Shown in pieces: positions 50,910 through 60,501 of a DNA stretch of 64,000 bases. Under the pieces are notes generated by a model that was given only the letters and a program-made list of their open reading frames with translations, was not told the DNA's origin and did no database searches. Position 1 is the stretch's first letter; each line of letters opens with the position of its first letter. Both the position numbers and the translations under genes were made by a program. Origin of the DNA: Polycyclovorans algicola TG408 (lineage in GTDB: Bacteria; Pseudomonadota; Gammaproteobacteria; Nevskiales; Nevskiaceae). The stretch covers positions 986,830 through 1,050,829 of the forward strand of contig NZ_JOMH01000001.1 of the NCBI RefSeq assembly GCF_000711245.1, given 5' to 3'.

Positions 50910-51545
50910 TTATTTCTTCGGGTCCGCCACCATCCGCAGGTAGGGCTTGAGCTCGTTCCAGCCGGCCGGGAACAGCTTCTTGGCATCCTCATTGCTGACC
51001 GAGGGCACGATGATCACGTCGTCGCCTTTCTGCCAGTTCACCGGCGTCGCCACCTTGTAGCCGTCGGTGAGTTGCAGCGAGTCAATGACCCGCAGAATTT
51101 CATCGAAGTTGCGGCCGGTGCTGGCCGGGTAGGTGAGCGTCAGGCGCACTTTTTTCTTGGGGTCGATGACGAACACCGAGCGCACCGTTAAGGTGTCGCT
51201 GGCGTTGGGGTGGATCATGTCGTAGAGGTTCGACACGGTCTTGTCGGCGTCGGCAATCAGCGGAAAGTTGAGCGCGGCGCCCTGGGTTTCCTCGATGTCT
51301 TTGCTCCAGCCGTGGTGATCGGCCAGCTTGTCCACCGACAGGCCAATGGCCTTGACGTTGCGCTTGTCGAATTCGCCCTTCAGCTTGGCGGTGTAACCCA
51401 GCTCGGTGGTGCAAACCGGGGTGTAGTTCTTGGGGTGGCTGAACAGCACCACCCAGCTTGCGCCCGCCCAGTCGTGAAATTTGATGCGGCCTTCGGTGGT
51501 GTCGGCTTCAAAGTCGGGGGCGATGTCGCCCAGTCGAATACTCAT
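50910..51545 (-). CDS. Peroxiredoxin, 1-Cys Prx6 type
   Basis: 211 residues. Catalytic Cys in LFSHPKNYTPVCTTELG with the PxxxT/SxxC pattern, then IGLSVDKLADHHGW and YDMIHPNASDTLTVRSVFVIDP. The long C-terminal domain (GWNELKPYLRMV) is characteristic of Prx6. Reduces hydroperoxides. AGGAG lies eight bases before the ATG. A second, clearly related copy is at 61695. It is followed upstream on the same strand by an FAD oxidoreductase gene 27 bases away. Confidence 0.93.
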   Translation of the reverse strand: MSIRLGDIAPDFEADTTEGRIKFHDWAGASWVVLFSHPKNYTPVCTTELGYTAKLKGEFDKRNVKAIGLSVDKLADHHGWSKDIEETQGAALNFPLIADADKTVSNLYDMIHPNASDTLTVRSVFVIDPKKKVRLTLTYPASTGRNFDEILRVIDSLQLTDGYKVATPVNWQKGDDVIIVPSVSNEDAKKLFPAGWNELKPYLRMVADPKK

Positions 51546-51572
51546 GCGTGTTGCTCCTGTCAGACAAAGGGT

Positions 51573-52844
51573 TCAGGCCGCCGCCCAGGGCGCTGGCACC
51601 CCGAGTTGCTTGGCGACGTGCAGCGCCGATTGTGCGGCGCTTTCCAGCAGCGGAATGCCCGGCATCAGGTACGAGCCGCAAAACCACAGCCGCGTTGGCG
51701 ATGCCGTTTGCCGGGCGACTAGCGCGGCCATGGCCGACTGGCTACCCAGCGTGACCAGCGGACGCTCGAAGCGGGCGCGGCCCAGCACCTGGTCGGCGGC
51801 GGGTTCGGTCAGCGGATTCCACGTTTGATAGAGCGCGGCCTCGTCGGCGAGTTCCGGCACGATGTGGTTGAGACGGATGTTGGCCATGGGCGCCGCCGCC
51901 GCCGGGTCCACACTGAAATGCACGGGCGAGGTACGTGCCGAGGTGGGCACCAGTCGCGCGTCGCGGTGCACCACCACCTCGCTGCCTTCATACGGCACCT
52001 GCCGCAGCCAGTCGGCGGCCTCGGCGTCGGGGCTTTCCACCAGCGCGGCGGCCTGGTTGGCCTGCGCGGCGATCACCACGTGATCGAAGCGGCGGCTGGG
52101 TCCGTGTTCATTGGTCAGGTGCACGCCGTCGCCGTCCACTAGCACGGTCTTGATATGCGCCTCACAGACCAGCTCGTCGCAGGGCGCCAGCAGGCGAGCG
52201 ATGGCGTCTTCCGAACCATGCCGTGCCCGCCAGGTGCACTGGGTGAGCGAGCCGCTGGTGAAAAAGTCGATCAGCGTGTCGGCCGGGTAGCGGCGCACGC
52301 CCTCATAGCTGCACGTACACACCGCCGCGAGACTGGGCAGCAGCATGCCGTCGACAAAGGCGGCGTCGTAGCGGTGCCGTTGCAGGTAGTCGCCCAGCGA
52401 CAGGCCCTGCGTCCGGCCTGCAGCACGGTCGCGCGGCGCCTGGCGCAGAAAGCGCAGCACTTCGCGGGTGATGGTGCGGGCGTGGCGCCGCCAGTCGGTG
52501 ACCAGCGGAATCGAACGGCCGGCCAGCACCAGGTTGCGGTAGCGGAAGTAGGTGTCGCCCGCCGGGGTCGAGAACGACGCGGCGTGGTCGGTGGGCTGCA
52601 TCTGCACCCCGGCGGCGCGGTACAGCGCCATCAGGTTGTCGTAATAGCCTGACTTGAACACCCGCAGCGGCACGTCGATGCGCATGGCCTTGCCGCCCGC
52701 GTCAAGCGCCACGTTGAACGCGCCCATGCCGGGTCGCGCATGGCGCTCGAACAGCGTCACCTTATGGCTGCGGCCCAGCAGCCAGGTGGCCGCCAGACCG
52801 GCGATGCCGCTGCCGACAATGGCGATGTTAAGAGGTGCCGTCAT
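51573..52844 (-). CDS. FAD/NAD(P)-dependent amine-oxidase-like oxidoreductase
   Basis: 423 residues. N-terminal dinucleotide-binding fold IAIVGSGIAGLAATWLLG followed by VTLFERHARPGMGA. The C-terminal FAD motif is RLWFCGSYLMPGIPLLESA. It belongs to the protoporphyrinogen-oxidase/desaturase-like amine oxidase group seen with fatty-acid cyclopropanation genes, but none of these neighbours is present. Substrate unknown. A tiny ORF begins about 100 bases upstream on the same strand. Confidence 0.87.
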   Translation of the reverse strand: MTAPLNIAIVGSGIAGLAATWLLGRSHKVTLFERHARPGMGAFNVALDAGGKAMRIDVPLRVFKSGYYDNLMALYRAAGVQMQPTDHAASFSTPAGDTYFRYRNLVLAGRSIPLVTDWRRHARTITREVLRFLRQAPRDRAAGRTQGLSLGDYLQRHRYDAAFVDGMLLPSLAAVCTCSYEGVRRYPADTLIDFFTSGSLTQCTWRARHGSEDAIARLLAPCDELVCEAHIKTVLVDGDGVHLTNEHGPSRRFDHVVIAAQANQAAALVESPDAEAADWLRQVPYEGSEVVVHRDARLVPTSARTSPVHFSVDPAAAAPMANIRLNHIVPELADEAALYQTWNPLTEPAADQVLGRARFERPLVTLGSQSAMAALVARQTASPTRLWFCGSYLMPGIPLLESAAQSALHVAKQLGVPAPWAAA

Positions 52845-52852
52845 GCGTGGTC

Positions 52853-52948
52853 TCAGATCTCTTGAAAAGTCAGTCGCAGCGTAACGGCATCGTCAGTTGT
52901 CAGTTTGGGGGTGGTTGTCATGCCGGCGTTATCGATAATCGCCTTCAT
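52853..52948 (-). CDS. Possible 31-residue peptide upstream of the FAD oxidoreductase
   Basis: ATG at 52948 with AGGA eight bases upstream (another in-frame ATG is nine bases further out). Sequence MKAIIDNAGMTTTPKLTTDD then AVTLRLTFQEI, ending eight bases before the FAD oxidoreductase start. No family recognised. Supported only by the ribosome site and the tight spacing. Confidence 0.35.
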   Translation of the reverse strand: MKAIIDNAGMTTTPKLTTDDAVTLRLTFQEI

Positions 52949-53048
52949 GGACTTCATCCTTGGCTGCTTGTGCTTCACACCTCTCGACCGATGATGTTTC
53001 GGGGCCAAGCCATACCGGCAACGGCCCAAAATCAGCGAGAGAACAACG

Positions 53049-54446
53049 ATGGATCTTCGAGGATGCTTCAGCCCGCGTGACGGCCTGCTTGTCAGTTGGC
53101 AGCGGCTGACCTTGATCTCGCTGATGGCGCTGGTGGCCGCCTGCTCAGATCTGGAAGCGGAGTTCTTGCCAGCCGACGAGGCGTCTGCGGACCTCCGCCT
53201 GCCGACGCCGTCCAGAGCCTTGGTGGTGCTTGAATCACAAGAACTCAGCGAACGGCTGATCGATTTTCGCGTGCTGAGTCCGGCGCTCGCTGCCGAGGTC
53301 CGCGTGCGCGTGTTGCTGCCCAAAGAGTATGACCCGCAGCGACGTGACCCCTACCCGGTATCGTATCTTCTGCACGGGTGCTGCAGCGATGGCAGAGGCT
53401 ACGCGTCATGGACTGATGAGATGAATCTATTGGCCATCAGCGATCTTCTTGATGTCGTTTATGTGATGCCGGAGGGCGGCAACGGCGGTCTTTACAGCGA
53501 TTGGCAGAATGCTGGACTAGGTGGCCCGCCGCGCTGGGAAACCCATCACATCCGCGAACTGTTGCCGTGGGTTGAGCGGCAGTTTCACGTTCGACGGGAT
53601 CGTGCCGGACGGATGCTGCTCGGCATCTCTATGGGCGGGCATGGCGCATTGGCCTACGCGGCAAAGTACCCGCACTACTTCGGAAGCGCGGCCGCGCTGT
53701 CCCCCGCGATTGACAGCAATACCCTGCTGGGTCGGCTCGTGCTCGACGATGGGGCGCTGCTTGATGGTGGGGTGGAGAGTGACGTATGGGGTCCGCGCAG
53801 TTCAGAGGAACTCCGCTGGCGGGGGCATAACCCGTTTGATCTCGCCGAAAACCTCGGCACGGTCGATGTCGTGATCCGCTCGGGCAACGGGCGGCAGCCG
53901 GGGCGCTTGCTGTTTCTCGATGTGCTTGAGGCGGCCGTGCACGAGATGTCGGTCAACGTGCATCGCGAGTTGAACCGACTCGGTATTGCGCATCAGTTTG
54001 ATGACTATGGGTTTGGCACCCACACGCCCGACTTCTGGGAAGAAGGTCTGGCTCGCATCCTGCCGCAACAGGCTTCGGCTGCTGCGTTGCCGCCGATGCC
54101 CGTGCGGCACTTCTCCCATCGCGTGATCGACGAGGAGTTTGATGTCTTCGGCTGGTCGGTGGCGGTCCAGCGTGATGCAAAGGAGTTCGTCAGGCTCGGC
54201 AATGTCAGCGAGCAGGGGTTCACCTTGTCGGGCAGTGGTCAGGCCACAGTGACGTCTGCCACGTGGTTCGATTCTGATTCGCCCTATACCGTCACGGTGG
54301 ACGGACGCCCCGAAACCATGGTCAGCGATGGCGCGGGCCGATTGCATTTCAATGTCGATCTTGGCCCCCCCAGAACGGTGCAGGAATATCGATTCGGCGC
54401 ACCGCCGGGGTTTCTGCGTTCGGTCGACGTTCAGATCACGCGATGA
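53049..54446 (+). CDS. Secreted esterase of the alpha/beta-hydrolase (EsD/antigen 85) type
   Basis: 465-residue lipoprotein (lipobox LMALVAAC) with an esterase-D-like domain. VRVLLPKEYDP...YPVSYLLHGCCSDG opens the fold, and LLGISMGGHGALAYA holds the nucleophile Ser. The acid and histidine are probably in VVIRSGNGR and DDYGFGTHTPDFWEEG. The last 110 residues (after about 355) are a separate beta-rich domain ending FLRSVDVQITR. Probably acts on an envelope ester; substrate unknown. Confidence 0.83.
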   Translation: MDLRGCFSPRDGLLVSWQRLTLISLMALVAACSDLEAEFLPADEASADLRLPTPSRALVVLESQELSERLIDFRVLSPALAAEVRVRVLLPKEYDPQRRDPYPVSYLLHGCCSDGRGYASWTDEMNLLAISDLLDVVYVMPEGGNGGLYSDWQNAGLGGPPRWETHHIRELLPWVERQFHVRRDRAGRMLLGISMGGHGALAYAAKYPHYFGSAAALSPAIDSNTLLGRLVLDDGALLDGGVESDVWGPRSSEELRWRGHNPFDLAENLGTVDVVIRSGNGRQPGRLLFLDVLEAAVHEMSVNVHRELNRLGIAHQFDDYGFGTHTPDFWEEGLARILPQQASAAALPPMPVRHFSHRVIDEEFDVFGWSVAVQRDAKEFVRLGNVSEQGFTLSGSGQATVTSATWFDSDSPYTVTVDGRPETMVSDGAGRLHFNVDLGPPRTVQEYRFGAPPGFLRSVDVQITR

Positions 54447-54583
54447 AGCGACCATGCTGCGGCTGCCAGCGCCCGTTGCCCAAGGCGAGGGTTATGTTCG
54501 CCATCGGCAACGATGCGCTGACCGCTTGAATGGCGACGGGGCCGGTCTGCAAGCTGGCGGCATCCCGCTACGTCGCGCACACG

Positions 54584-56305
54584 CTACTCACGGACCATCA
54601 GCTCGACCCGTCGGTTCTCCTCGCGGCCCGCCTCGGTTGCGTTATCGGCAATGGGTCGGCTCAGGCCATACCCGACCGGCGTGAGGCGGCGTTTGGCAAT
54701 CCCACGGTCGCCCAGGTAGTCCTTGACGGCGATCGCGCGACGCTCTGAAAGCCCCAGGTTGTAAGCGGCTGTTCCGACATGGTCGGTGTGGCCGCCGAGT
54801 TCCACCCGATTGACGTTCGGGTAGGCCTTCAGCGTTTCGGCCACGCGATCGAGGATCCGCTTGGCTTCCGGCGTCAGGATCGCCGAGTCAAATTCAAACT
54901 TCACGCCGTGGAGAATGAAGGCCTTGTTCACCGCGCAGCCATTCTCGTCGACGGCCTCACCCGGTTTGGGGCGTCGGCAGTCACCGACCAGTGCGCATCC
55001 GTCGGGCAGCACGGCCAGACCCGGTGGCGTATTCGGGCATTCGTCGAGATAGTCGGGAATGCCGTCGCCATCGGAATCCAGCGGGCAACCGTCTTCGCCT
55101 GTGGCCACACCGGGCGGTGTGTCGGGGCAGGTGTCGAACAGATCGGGTACGCCGTCGCCGTCGGAATCGCGAAGGTCCAGCGGGCAGCCTCGGGCATCGA
55201 CTTGCGTCCCCGGCGGGGTGTTCGGGCATTGATCGAGGTGGTCAGGCACGCCGTCGCTGTCGCTATCCAGCGGGCACCCGGCGGTATCCACGGGTACGCC
55301 GGGGGGTGTGTTGGGGCATTGGTCTTGATGATCGGGGATGCCGTCGCCGTCGCTGTCCAGCGGGCAACCGAAGCGGTCCACCTGTACGTCGGCCGGGGTG
55401 TTGGGGCAGCGGTCAAGGCGATCAGGAACGCCATCTCCATCGGCGTCGCGAATGTCGCCGCCGCCAAAGTAGTACCGCGCCGAGACGCCAATCTGATGGG
55501 CTTTGTATTCGCTTTCGAGACGGCCGCCATCAGAGGTGCTGAAACTGGGGTCGTCCTGCACCTGATAGCGGTAGTCCAGCCCGACGCGCATCTGCCGGTC
55601 GATCGGGATGGAGACCCCAGCGCCCAACTGGTACGCCAAGCCGTTGTCGCTGCTGTTGATGTCGCCACTGACCTCCAGTTGCTGATAGCCAAGGCCACCG
55701 CCGAGATAGGGCGCAAATCGGGCGCTGAGCTCGAAGTCGTACCAAAGGTTTGCAAAAAGGCCAAACGCGGTGGTGCTGTTGTTGGACCGTGTGGTCAACG
55801 GTGTCGCACCGGTGCCCAGCGTGATGCGGTCCCAGTCGGCGCGTGCATAGCTCAGCGCCAGCTCAGGGCGAAGACCGCCATCAAAAAGGTAGCCGGCCGA
55901 CGCGGTTAAGCCGATGCCGCCGTCGTATTCAATGAGCGTGGGGATGGATTGCGGCAACGTTGGGTCGATCTGATCATTGCCAGGGCCCAAAAGGCCCAGT
56001 AAGCAGCCCTCGTTGCCGATTCCCCCGATGGCGTCCAGCAGCGTCCCCAGGCCCAGTAGATCGGCGAGCAGGCAATTGTTGGACGCGGGCGTGCCCAGCG
56101 TACCGGGGGTTTGGCTGACACTCCGCGCATCATCCAGGCCGTGATGGAAGCCGCCTGCGCCCACATACCATCCGGGCTCAGCGTTATACCAACCCGGCGG
56201 CGTGGCGCTTTGCGCGGTTGCTTGGAATGCGGTCGATAACAGCGCAGCCAGAAGTAGGCCAGACAGCGCCAGGGTGACCGGCCGTGACAGGAAAGAGTTC
56301 GACAT
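54584..56305 (-). CDS. OmpA-family outer-membrane protein with thrombospondin type 3 repeats
   Basis: 573 residues. Signal peptide (ALSGLLLAALLSTAFQATA) and an N-terminal beta-barrel (residues about 35-270, GYLFDGGLRPELALSYARADW, YLGGGLGYQQLEV). Then come five calcium-binding type 3 repeats of about 30 residues (DSDGDGIPDHQDQCPNTPPG pattern). The C-terminal OmpA peptidoglycan-binding domain shows FEFDSAILTPEAKRILDRV, GGHTDHVGTAAYN and LSERRAIAVKDYL. It anchors the outer membrane to peptidoglycan. A lipoprotein gene lies 30 bases upstream on the same strand. Confidence 0.92.
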   Translation of the reverse strand: MSNSFLSRPVTLALSGLLLAALLSTAFQATAQSATPPGWYNAEPGWYVGAGGFHHGLDDARSVSQTPGTLGTPASNNCLLADLLGLGTLLDAIGGIGNEGCLLGLLGPGNDQIDPTLPQSIPTLIEYDGGIGLTASAGYLFDGGLRPELALSYARADWDRITLGTGATPLTTRSNNSTTAFGLFANLWYDFELSARFAPYLGGGLGYQQLEVSGDINSSDNGLAYQLGAGVSIPIDRQMRVGLDYRYQVQDDPSFSTSDGGRLESEYKAHQIGVSARYYFGGGDIRDADGDGVPDRLDRCPNTPADVQVDRFGCPLDSDGDGIPDHQDQCPNTPPGVPVDTAGCPLDSDSDGVPDHLDQCPNTPPGTQVDARGCPLDLRDSDGDGVPDLFDTCPDTPPGVATGEDGCPLDSDGDGIPDYLDECPNTPPGLAVLPDGCALVGDCRRPKPGEAVDENGCAVNKAFILHGVKFEFDSAILTPEAKRILDRVAETLKAYPNVNRVELGGHTDHVGTAAYNLGLSERRAIAVKDYLGDRGIAKRRLTPVGYGLSRPIADNATEAGREENRRVELMVRE

Positions 56306-56335
56306 TTTTTGTGATCCCGATGGGGTGAGTTTGCG

Positions 56336-56983
56336 TCAGGCGCCGCCAAGGCACAGTTCAAACACCTGGGCGCCGGTCGAGAGTTCGAGCGTGAGAAGTT
56401 CGGCGCTGAAACTGAGCTGGATCTGGTCGTAGGCCTCCGTGGCGACAAAGCCCACGAGTTTTCGACGTCCGTCGCCCGCAAGGTCGATGCCCAGAAGATT
56501 GAGGTCTAGGAAGCTACCTGAGCCGCGCATTTCCGCGACCGTGCCATTGCGGAATGTGGTGATGGTCAGTAGGCGTCCCAGGCTTGCATCCAGGACACCG
56601 ACGCCGAGTGCGACTTCAAAGGCGGCAAGCTGCCCCGGAGCAACGACATCGGGCAGCGTGACCCGGACGCCCGCCGAGCCATTGAGTGCTTCATCAAGCA
56701 ATCCAACCCGGTACACCACGTTCGCCGCGCTGGTGAGATTGCCGTCGACCGCCCGCTCGGGATTGTTGACACTGCAAACGACACCCGGAAGCAGGGTGCA
56801 CAGCAGCCCCTCGGTCACGATCTCGACGGTCGAGCCCACAGGCGCGAAACGGTTGCAGGCGAGGCCCTCCAGGTCCGTGTCGTCAGCATTCACGGCGCCA
56901 CTGGAGCCGTCGTCGCAGCCAACGGCAAGAACGGCAACAATGAGAAGGGCCAGCCGTACCCCGTAGTGTATTGAGTCACGCAT
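56336..56983 (-). CDS. Lipoprotein of unknown function
   Basis: 215 residues with lipobox LLIVAVLAVGC. Beta-rich, with two cysteine pairs (LACNRFAP, LLCTLLPGVVC, ELCLGGA). No family recognised. It precedes the OmpA gene and may be co-transcribed. ATG at 56983 chosen because the signal peptide starts there; the frame extends further upstream without one. About 250 bases upstream to the next gene hold no feature I can name. Confidence 0.6.
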   Translation of the reverse strand: MRDSIHYGVRLALLIVAVLAVGCDDGSSGAVNADDTDLEGLACNRFAPVGSTVEIVTEGLLCTLLPGVVCSVNNPERAVDGNLTSAANVVYRVGLLDEALNGSAGVRVTLPDVVAPGQLAAFEVALGVGVLDASLGRLLTITTFRNGTVAEMRGSGSFLDLNLLGIDLAGDGRRKLVGFVATEAYDQIQLSFSAELLTLELSTGAQVFELCLGGA

Positions 56984-57229
56984 TTTTGAACGCTCGGTCA
57001 ACTGTCGATGTGCAGGTGACGAGGTTGTCACTGCCGCGTTCATCCAGGAATCAGGCGATTTCTTGGTGCGTCGTAAGGAATGCACCGATTGAGGGTGAGC
57101 GGCATTGATCAGCCGATGAACGGCGTCCGTGTCGAATGGTCGGAGCGGGTGTGAAATACCCCCACAAGACGGGGCTGTTGACTCGATCAGTCCGCTTAAT
57201 CAATGCGAAATCCTCGGAGAGCTTGTGTT

Positions 57230-58180
57230 ATGACGCGATCTTCAGTTGGCTTGCTTGGATTGATGTTGATCTCATCCTGGGCGGCGACTGCCGCCAGCCC
57301 GGCGTGCGGTGCTGATGGCGTAGCGGTGCAGGTTCTCGGCTCTGGCGGGCCGGAGCTGGCGGCGGGTCGTGCTGCCAGTAGTTACCTTGTGTGGCACGAC
57401 GGTCGCCCCCGCGTGTTGGTGGACATCGGGGGTGGCAGCGCTGCGAACTTTGGCGCTGCGGGCGCTACGGTTGCAGCGCTTGACCTGATACTGCTCACCC
57501 ATCTGCATGTTGATCACAGCGGCGACCTGTCGGCCTTGGTCAAGTCCTCCTACTTTCAATCGCGCAGTCAGCCGCTGCCGGTGCTCGGGCCAGTGGGGCA
57601 GGGCGACTTCCCGTCCACCACCGATTTTCTCGAACGTCTGTTCGGGCCAGAAGGCGCATTCGCATACCTTGGAAATTATTTGCCGGAAGATGGCCAGGCC
57701 GACGCGGCCGGCTACGCACTGCGACCCGTCAACATTCACCCGCCCAAGGGGCAGGTCGCCCTGGTGCACGAGGCAGAGGGCGTGAAGGTTTCGGCCGCCC
57801 GCCTCGGCCACGGCATCGTGCCGGCGCTGGGTTGGCGTATCGACGTAGGCGGTCGCAGCGTCGCCTTCAGCGGCGATACGCATGGCGACGATGGTGTCCT
57901 GGAGCGGCTGGCGGCCGATGTCGATTTGCTGGTCGCACACAACGCGGTGCCCGAGTCGGCCAGCGGTGCGGCCCGCGCGCTACACATGCCGCCGTCAGTG
58001 ATCGGCCAGATCGCCCATCGTGCAGGGGCTGGCGCGGTGTTGCTGTCACATCGCATGCGCCGCACGCTTGGCCGCGAGGCCGAAACGCGCGCACAGGCGA
58101 CACGCTTTTATGACGGCGTGCTGACTTTTGCCAACGATCTCGACTGCATACCGCTACGACAAAATGCGGATACCCGGTAA
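57230..58180 (+). CDS. Secreted metallo-beta-lactamase-fold hydrolase
   Basis: 316 residues with signal peptide (GLLGLMLISSWAATAASP). MBL-fold motifs: LVDIGGGSAANFG, LTHLHVDHSGDL (HxHxDH), AFSGDTHGDDGVLE, and a terminal LLSHRMRRT where His would bind metal. Similar to secreted ribonuclease-Z/arylsulfatase-like hydrolases. Substrate unknown. GGAGAG precedes the ATG. Confidence 0.82.
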   Translation: MTRSSVGLLGLMLISSWAATAASPACGADGVAVQVLGSGGPELAAGRAASSYLVWHDGRPRVLVDIGGGSAANFGAAGATVAALDLILLTHLHVDHSGDLSALVKSSYFQSRSQPLPVLGPVGQGDFPSTTDFLERLFGPEGAFAYLGNYLPEDGQADAAGYALRPVNIHPPKGQVALVHEAEGVKVSAARLGHGIVPALGWRIDVGGRSVAFSGDTHGDDGVLERLAADVDLLVAHNAVPESASGAARALHMPPSVIGQIAHRAGAGAVLLSHRMRRTLGREAETRAQATRFYDGVLTFANDLDCIPLRQNADTR

Positions 58181-58226
58181 GGTATGCAGCCGCGCACCCG
58201 CCACCTGAACCAACCACTGGAATCCC

Positions 58227-58844
58227 ATGAATCTTTACGACCGATACGTGATGCCGCTGCTGATCGACTGCTGCTGCGGTATGAAGGAGATTCAGGGCCA
58301 GCGCGCCGCGCTGGTGCCCAGAGCCAAAGGCCGGGTGCTGGAGATCGGCATAGGCACCGGGCACAATCTGCCGTTCTACGACCCGACCCGGCTCGACTCT
58401 TTGCAGGGCCTCGACCCGGCGGACCAGATGAGCCCCACTGCGCGCAAGCGTGCGCTCAAGGCGGGGTTGGAGGTGGAGCTGATCACCCTCTCCGCAGAAG
58501 AGATTCCGGCACCGGATGCCAGCTACGACACCGTGGTGTGCACTTTCACGTTGTGCACCATTCCCGACCCGCTGCGTGCGCTGCGCGAGATGCGACGCGT
58601 TCTCAAGCCGGACGGTGAGCTGCTGTTCTGTGAACACGGCCGTGCCCCTGATGTCAGCGTCCAGCGCTGGCAGGATCGGCTCACGCCATGGTGGAAGCCC
58701 ATTGCGGGCGGCTGCCACCTCAATCGCGATGTGCCCGAAATGCTGCGTGACGGCGGCTTTGTACCAACCGAGATTGAGTCCAGCTATCTCAGCGGCCCAA
58801 AGCCGATGGTCTGGGTGACCCGCGGGGTGGCGGTCGCCGCCTGA
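58227..58844 (+). CDS. Class I SAM-dependent methyltransferase
   Basis: 205 residues of the small methyltransferase group with a conserved N-terminal cysteine cluster (LLIDCCCGMKEI). Motif I VLEIGIGTGHNLPFYD, then CTFTLCTIPDPLRALREM and RRVLKPDGELLFCEHG. Substrate not known; close relatives are annotated as phospholipid or generic methyltransferases. Confidence 0.85.
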   Translation: MNLYDRYVMPLLIDCCCGMKEIQGQRAALVPRAKGRVLEIGIGTGHNLPFYDPTRLDSLQGLDPADQMSPTARKRALKAGLEVELITLSAEEIPAPDASYDTVVCTFTLCTIPDPLRALREMRRVLKPDGELLFCEHGRAPDVSVQRWQDRLTPWWKPIAGGCHLNRDVPEMLRDGGFVPTEIESSYLSGPKPMVWVTRGVAVAA

Positions 58845-59212
58845 GCTGGGTCAGGCTGTGGCTGCGGGCCGGGCCAGTGGCTTCTGCCGTATCTCGACCA
58901 GACTGCCAAAGATTTCGCTGACGGCGAAAAGCAGAATCACTGGCGTGACGCCGCGCGCGGCCACGTAGTAAATGATCAACGCCGCAACCGCCCAGCGTGC
59001 CACCACATTGATGCGGATCATCTCGTAAGCGCCGCTGCGCAGAATCATCACGTTCCAGCACACGCCGAGCACGCCGGCCAGGTTCACCATGAACATGCTC
59101 AAGGCCGAGAACGGCTCAAGGGGCGGCGCGAGGCCCGTGCTGGTGCCGACCAGATCAATGGCAGCGATGAACGCGTCCGACAGGCCGGGCACGGCGAACA
59201 GCGCGGTCACTA

Positions 59213-60389
59213 GTGTCCTTTAACAAAAGTTCACTTTATTATTGATTCGATCAGAGAGGCGGGCGATAGCCGAGATGATTTCATCGGCGGATTTGCGCCA
59301 TACGAAGGGTTTGGGGTCCTGGTTGTAGGTTTTGAGGTAGTGGCGGATGGATCGCTCAAGGTCGTTGGTACTGGTGTGGGCGCTACGTTTGATCCACCGC
59401 TGTGACAACAGCGAGAAAAAGCGTTCTACCAGATTGAGCCAGGAAGCTGAGGTCGGGGTGAAGTGCAGGTGATAGCGCGGTCTGGCGGCAAACCAAGCGC
59501 GGACCGCTTCGGTTTTGTGCGTGCCGTAATTGTCGAGAATGAGATGAATATCGAGGTGCTTGGGCACCTCACGATCCAGTGCGCGCAGGAACGCCAGGAA
59601 CTCCGCACTGCGATGCCGCCGGTGCAAGCGACCAATGACTTCGCCGGTGGCGATATCCAGCGCTGCGAACAAGGTCGTCGTGCCGTGTCGCACATAGTCG
59701 TGGGTCGTGGTTTCGGCAGACCCGAAACGCAACGGCAAGCCAGGTTGGGTACGGTTCAGGGCTTGAATCTGGCTTTTTTCATCAACGCACAACACCAAGG
59801 CACGATCTGGCGGATTCAGATACAGACCGACGATGTCGTGCACTTTGTCAACAAAGTGCGGATCGGTCGACAACTTGAAGGTTTCCAGCCGGTGCGGCTT
59901 GAGCCCAAAGGCGCGCCAGATGCGGCTGACTGCCATGGCATTGAGGGCAGTCTCTTCGGCCATCAAAGTCGTCGACCAGTGCGTCGCCTTGGCTGGACGG
60001 CTATGCAAAGTCTTCTCAATGACTTCCGACACTTTGTCGTCGTTAATCGTGCGCGGTCGACCCGTGCGCGGCGCATCGCTCAATCCCGCGATCCGGTACT
60101 GCTCAAAACGCCGCCGCCACTTCGACACGGTTTGCGTCGTCACCCCGCAGCGCTGTCCCACTTCGCGGCCCGACAATCCAAGGCTGCACCCCAGAATGAT
60201 CTGCGCACGCTGCTTGTCCGCCGACGGCGTCTTGCGACGACGAGCCCACTGCTCCAACTCCGATTGCTCGGTGGGTGTCAGCTCCAGCCCAATGGGTTTG
60301 CGTCCCGTCATCTCCGCATCCTCCCTCAAGTCAGGGAAGATGGACAACGGTCACTCATAATCGTTCTATGAACTTTTGTTAAAGGACAC
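59213..60389 (-). mobile_element. IS630-family insertion sequence, complete
   Basis: 1177 bp flanked by TA at 59211-59212 and 60390-60391, the target duplication of IS630/Tc1 elements. Terminal inverted repeats GTGTCCTTTAACAAAAGTTC are identical over 20 bases at both ends. One transposase gene fills the element, and its TAA stop lies in the terminal repeat. Confidence 0.93.
59220..60311 (-). CDS. IS630-family transposase
   Basis: 363 residues from ATG 60311 (GGAGG eight bases upstream; another in-frame ATG at 60347). N-terminal helix-turn-helix ([21 protein letters not shown]). DDE catalytic core with [30 protein letters not shown] and [16 protein letters not shown]. The frame is intact, so the element may be active. 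Confidence 0.94.
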   Translation of the reverse strand: MTGRKPIGLELTPTEQSELEQWARRRKTPSADKQRAQIILGCSLGLSGREVGQRCGVTTQTVSKWRRRFEQYRIAGLSDAPRTGRPRTINDDKVSEVIEKTLHSRPAKATHWSTTLMAEETALNAMAVSRIWRAFGLKPHRLETFKLSTDPHFVDKVHDIVGLYLNPPDRALVLCVDEKSQIQALNRTQPGLPLRFGSAETTTHDYVRHGTTTLFAALDIATGEVIGRLHRRHRSAEFLAFLRALDREVPKHLDIHLILDNYGTHKTEAVRAWFAARPRYHLHFTPTSASWLNLVERFFSLLSQRWIKRSAHTSTNDLERSIRHYLKTYNQDPKPFVWRKSADEIISAIARLSDRINNKVNFC

Positions 60390-60501
60390 TAGCAGGTCGA
60401 AGCTGCCAATGGCCAAGAGAAGCGGGCTTTGCTGAATCACTCGCATTGCTGGGGCTCGGGATTGCTCGTGTTGATTGATGGTGTGTGGCGCAAGGCAGGG
60501 C

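Larger units (their letters stand above)
58851..60446 (-). pseudogene. Small membrane protein gene split by an IS630-family element
   Basis: The 5' end is ATG 60446 to 60392 and the 3' part is 59210 down to 58851. Removing the IS and one TA restores one frame starting MRVIQQSPLLLAIGSFDLL then VTALFAVPGLSDAFI, about 138 residues. Four predicted membrane helices, no known family. The 3' part is still open from a GTG at 59210 and could in principle be translated as a truncated protein. Confidence 0.78.

Noticed and set aside
57140-57165. AATACCCCCACAAGACGGGG before the MBL gene at 57230, as another sulfur operator
   Set aside because: Only one arm fits; the second arm lacks GTA(T/C), and no -10 is aligned with it.
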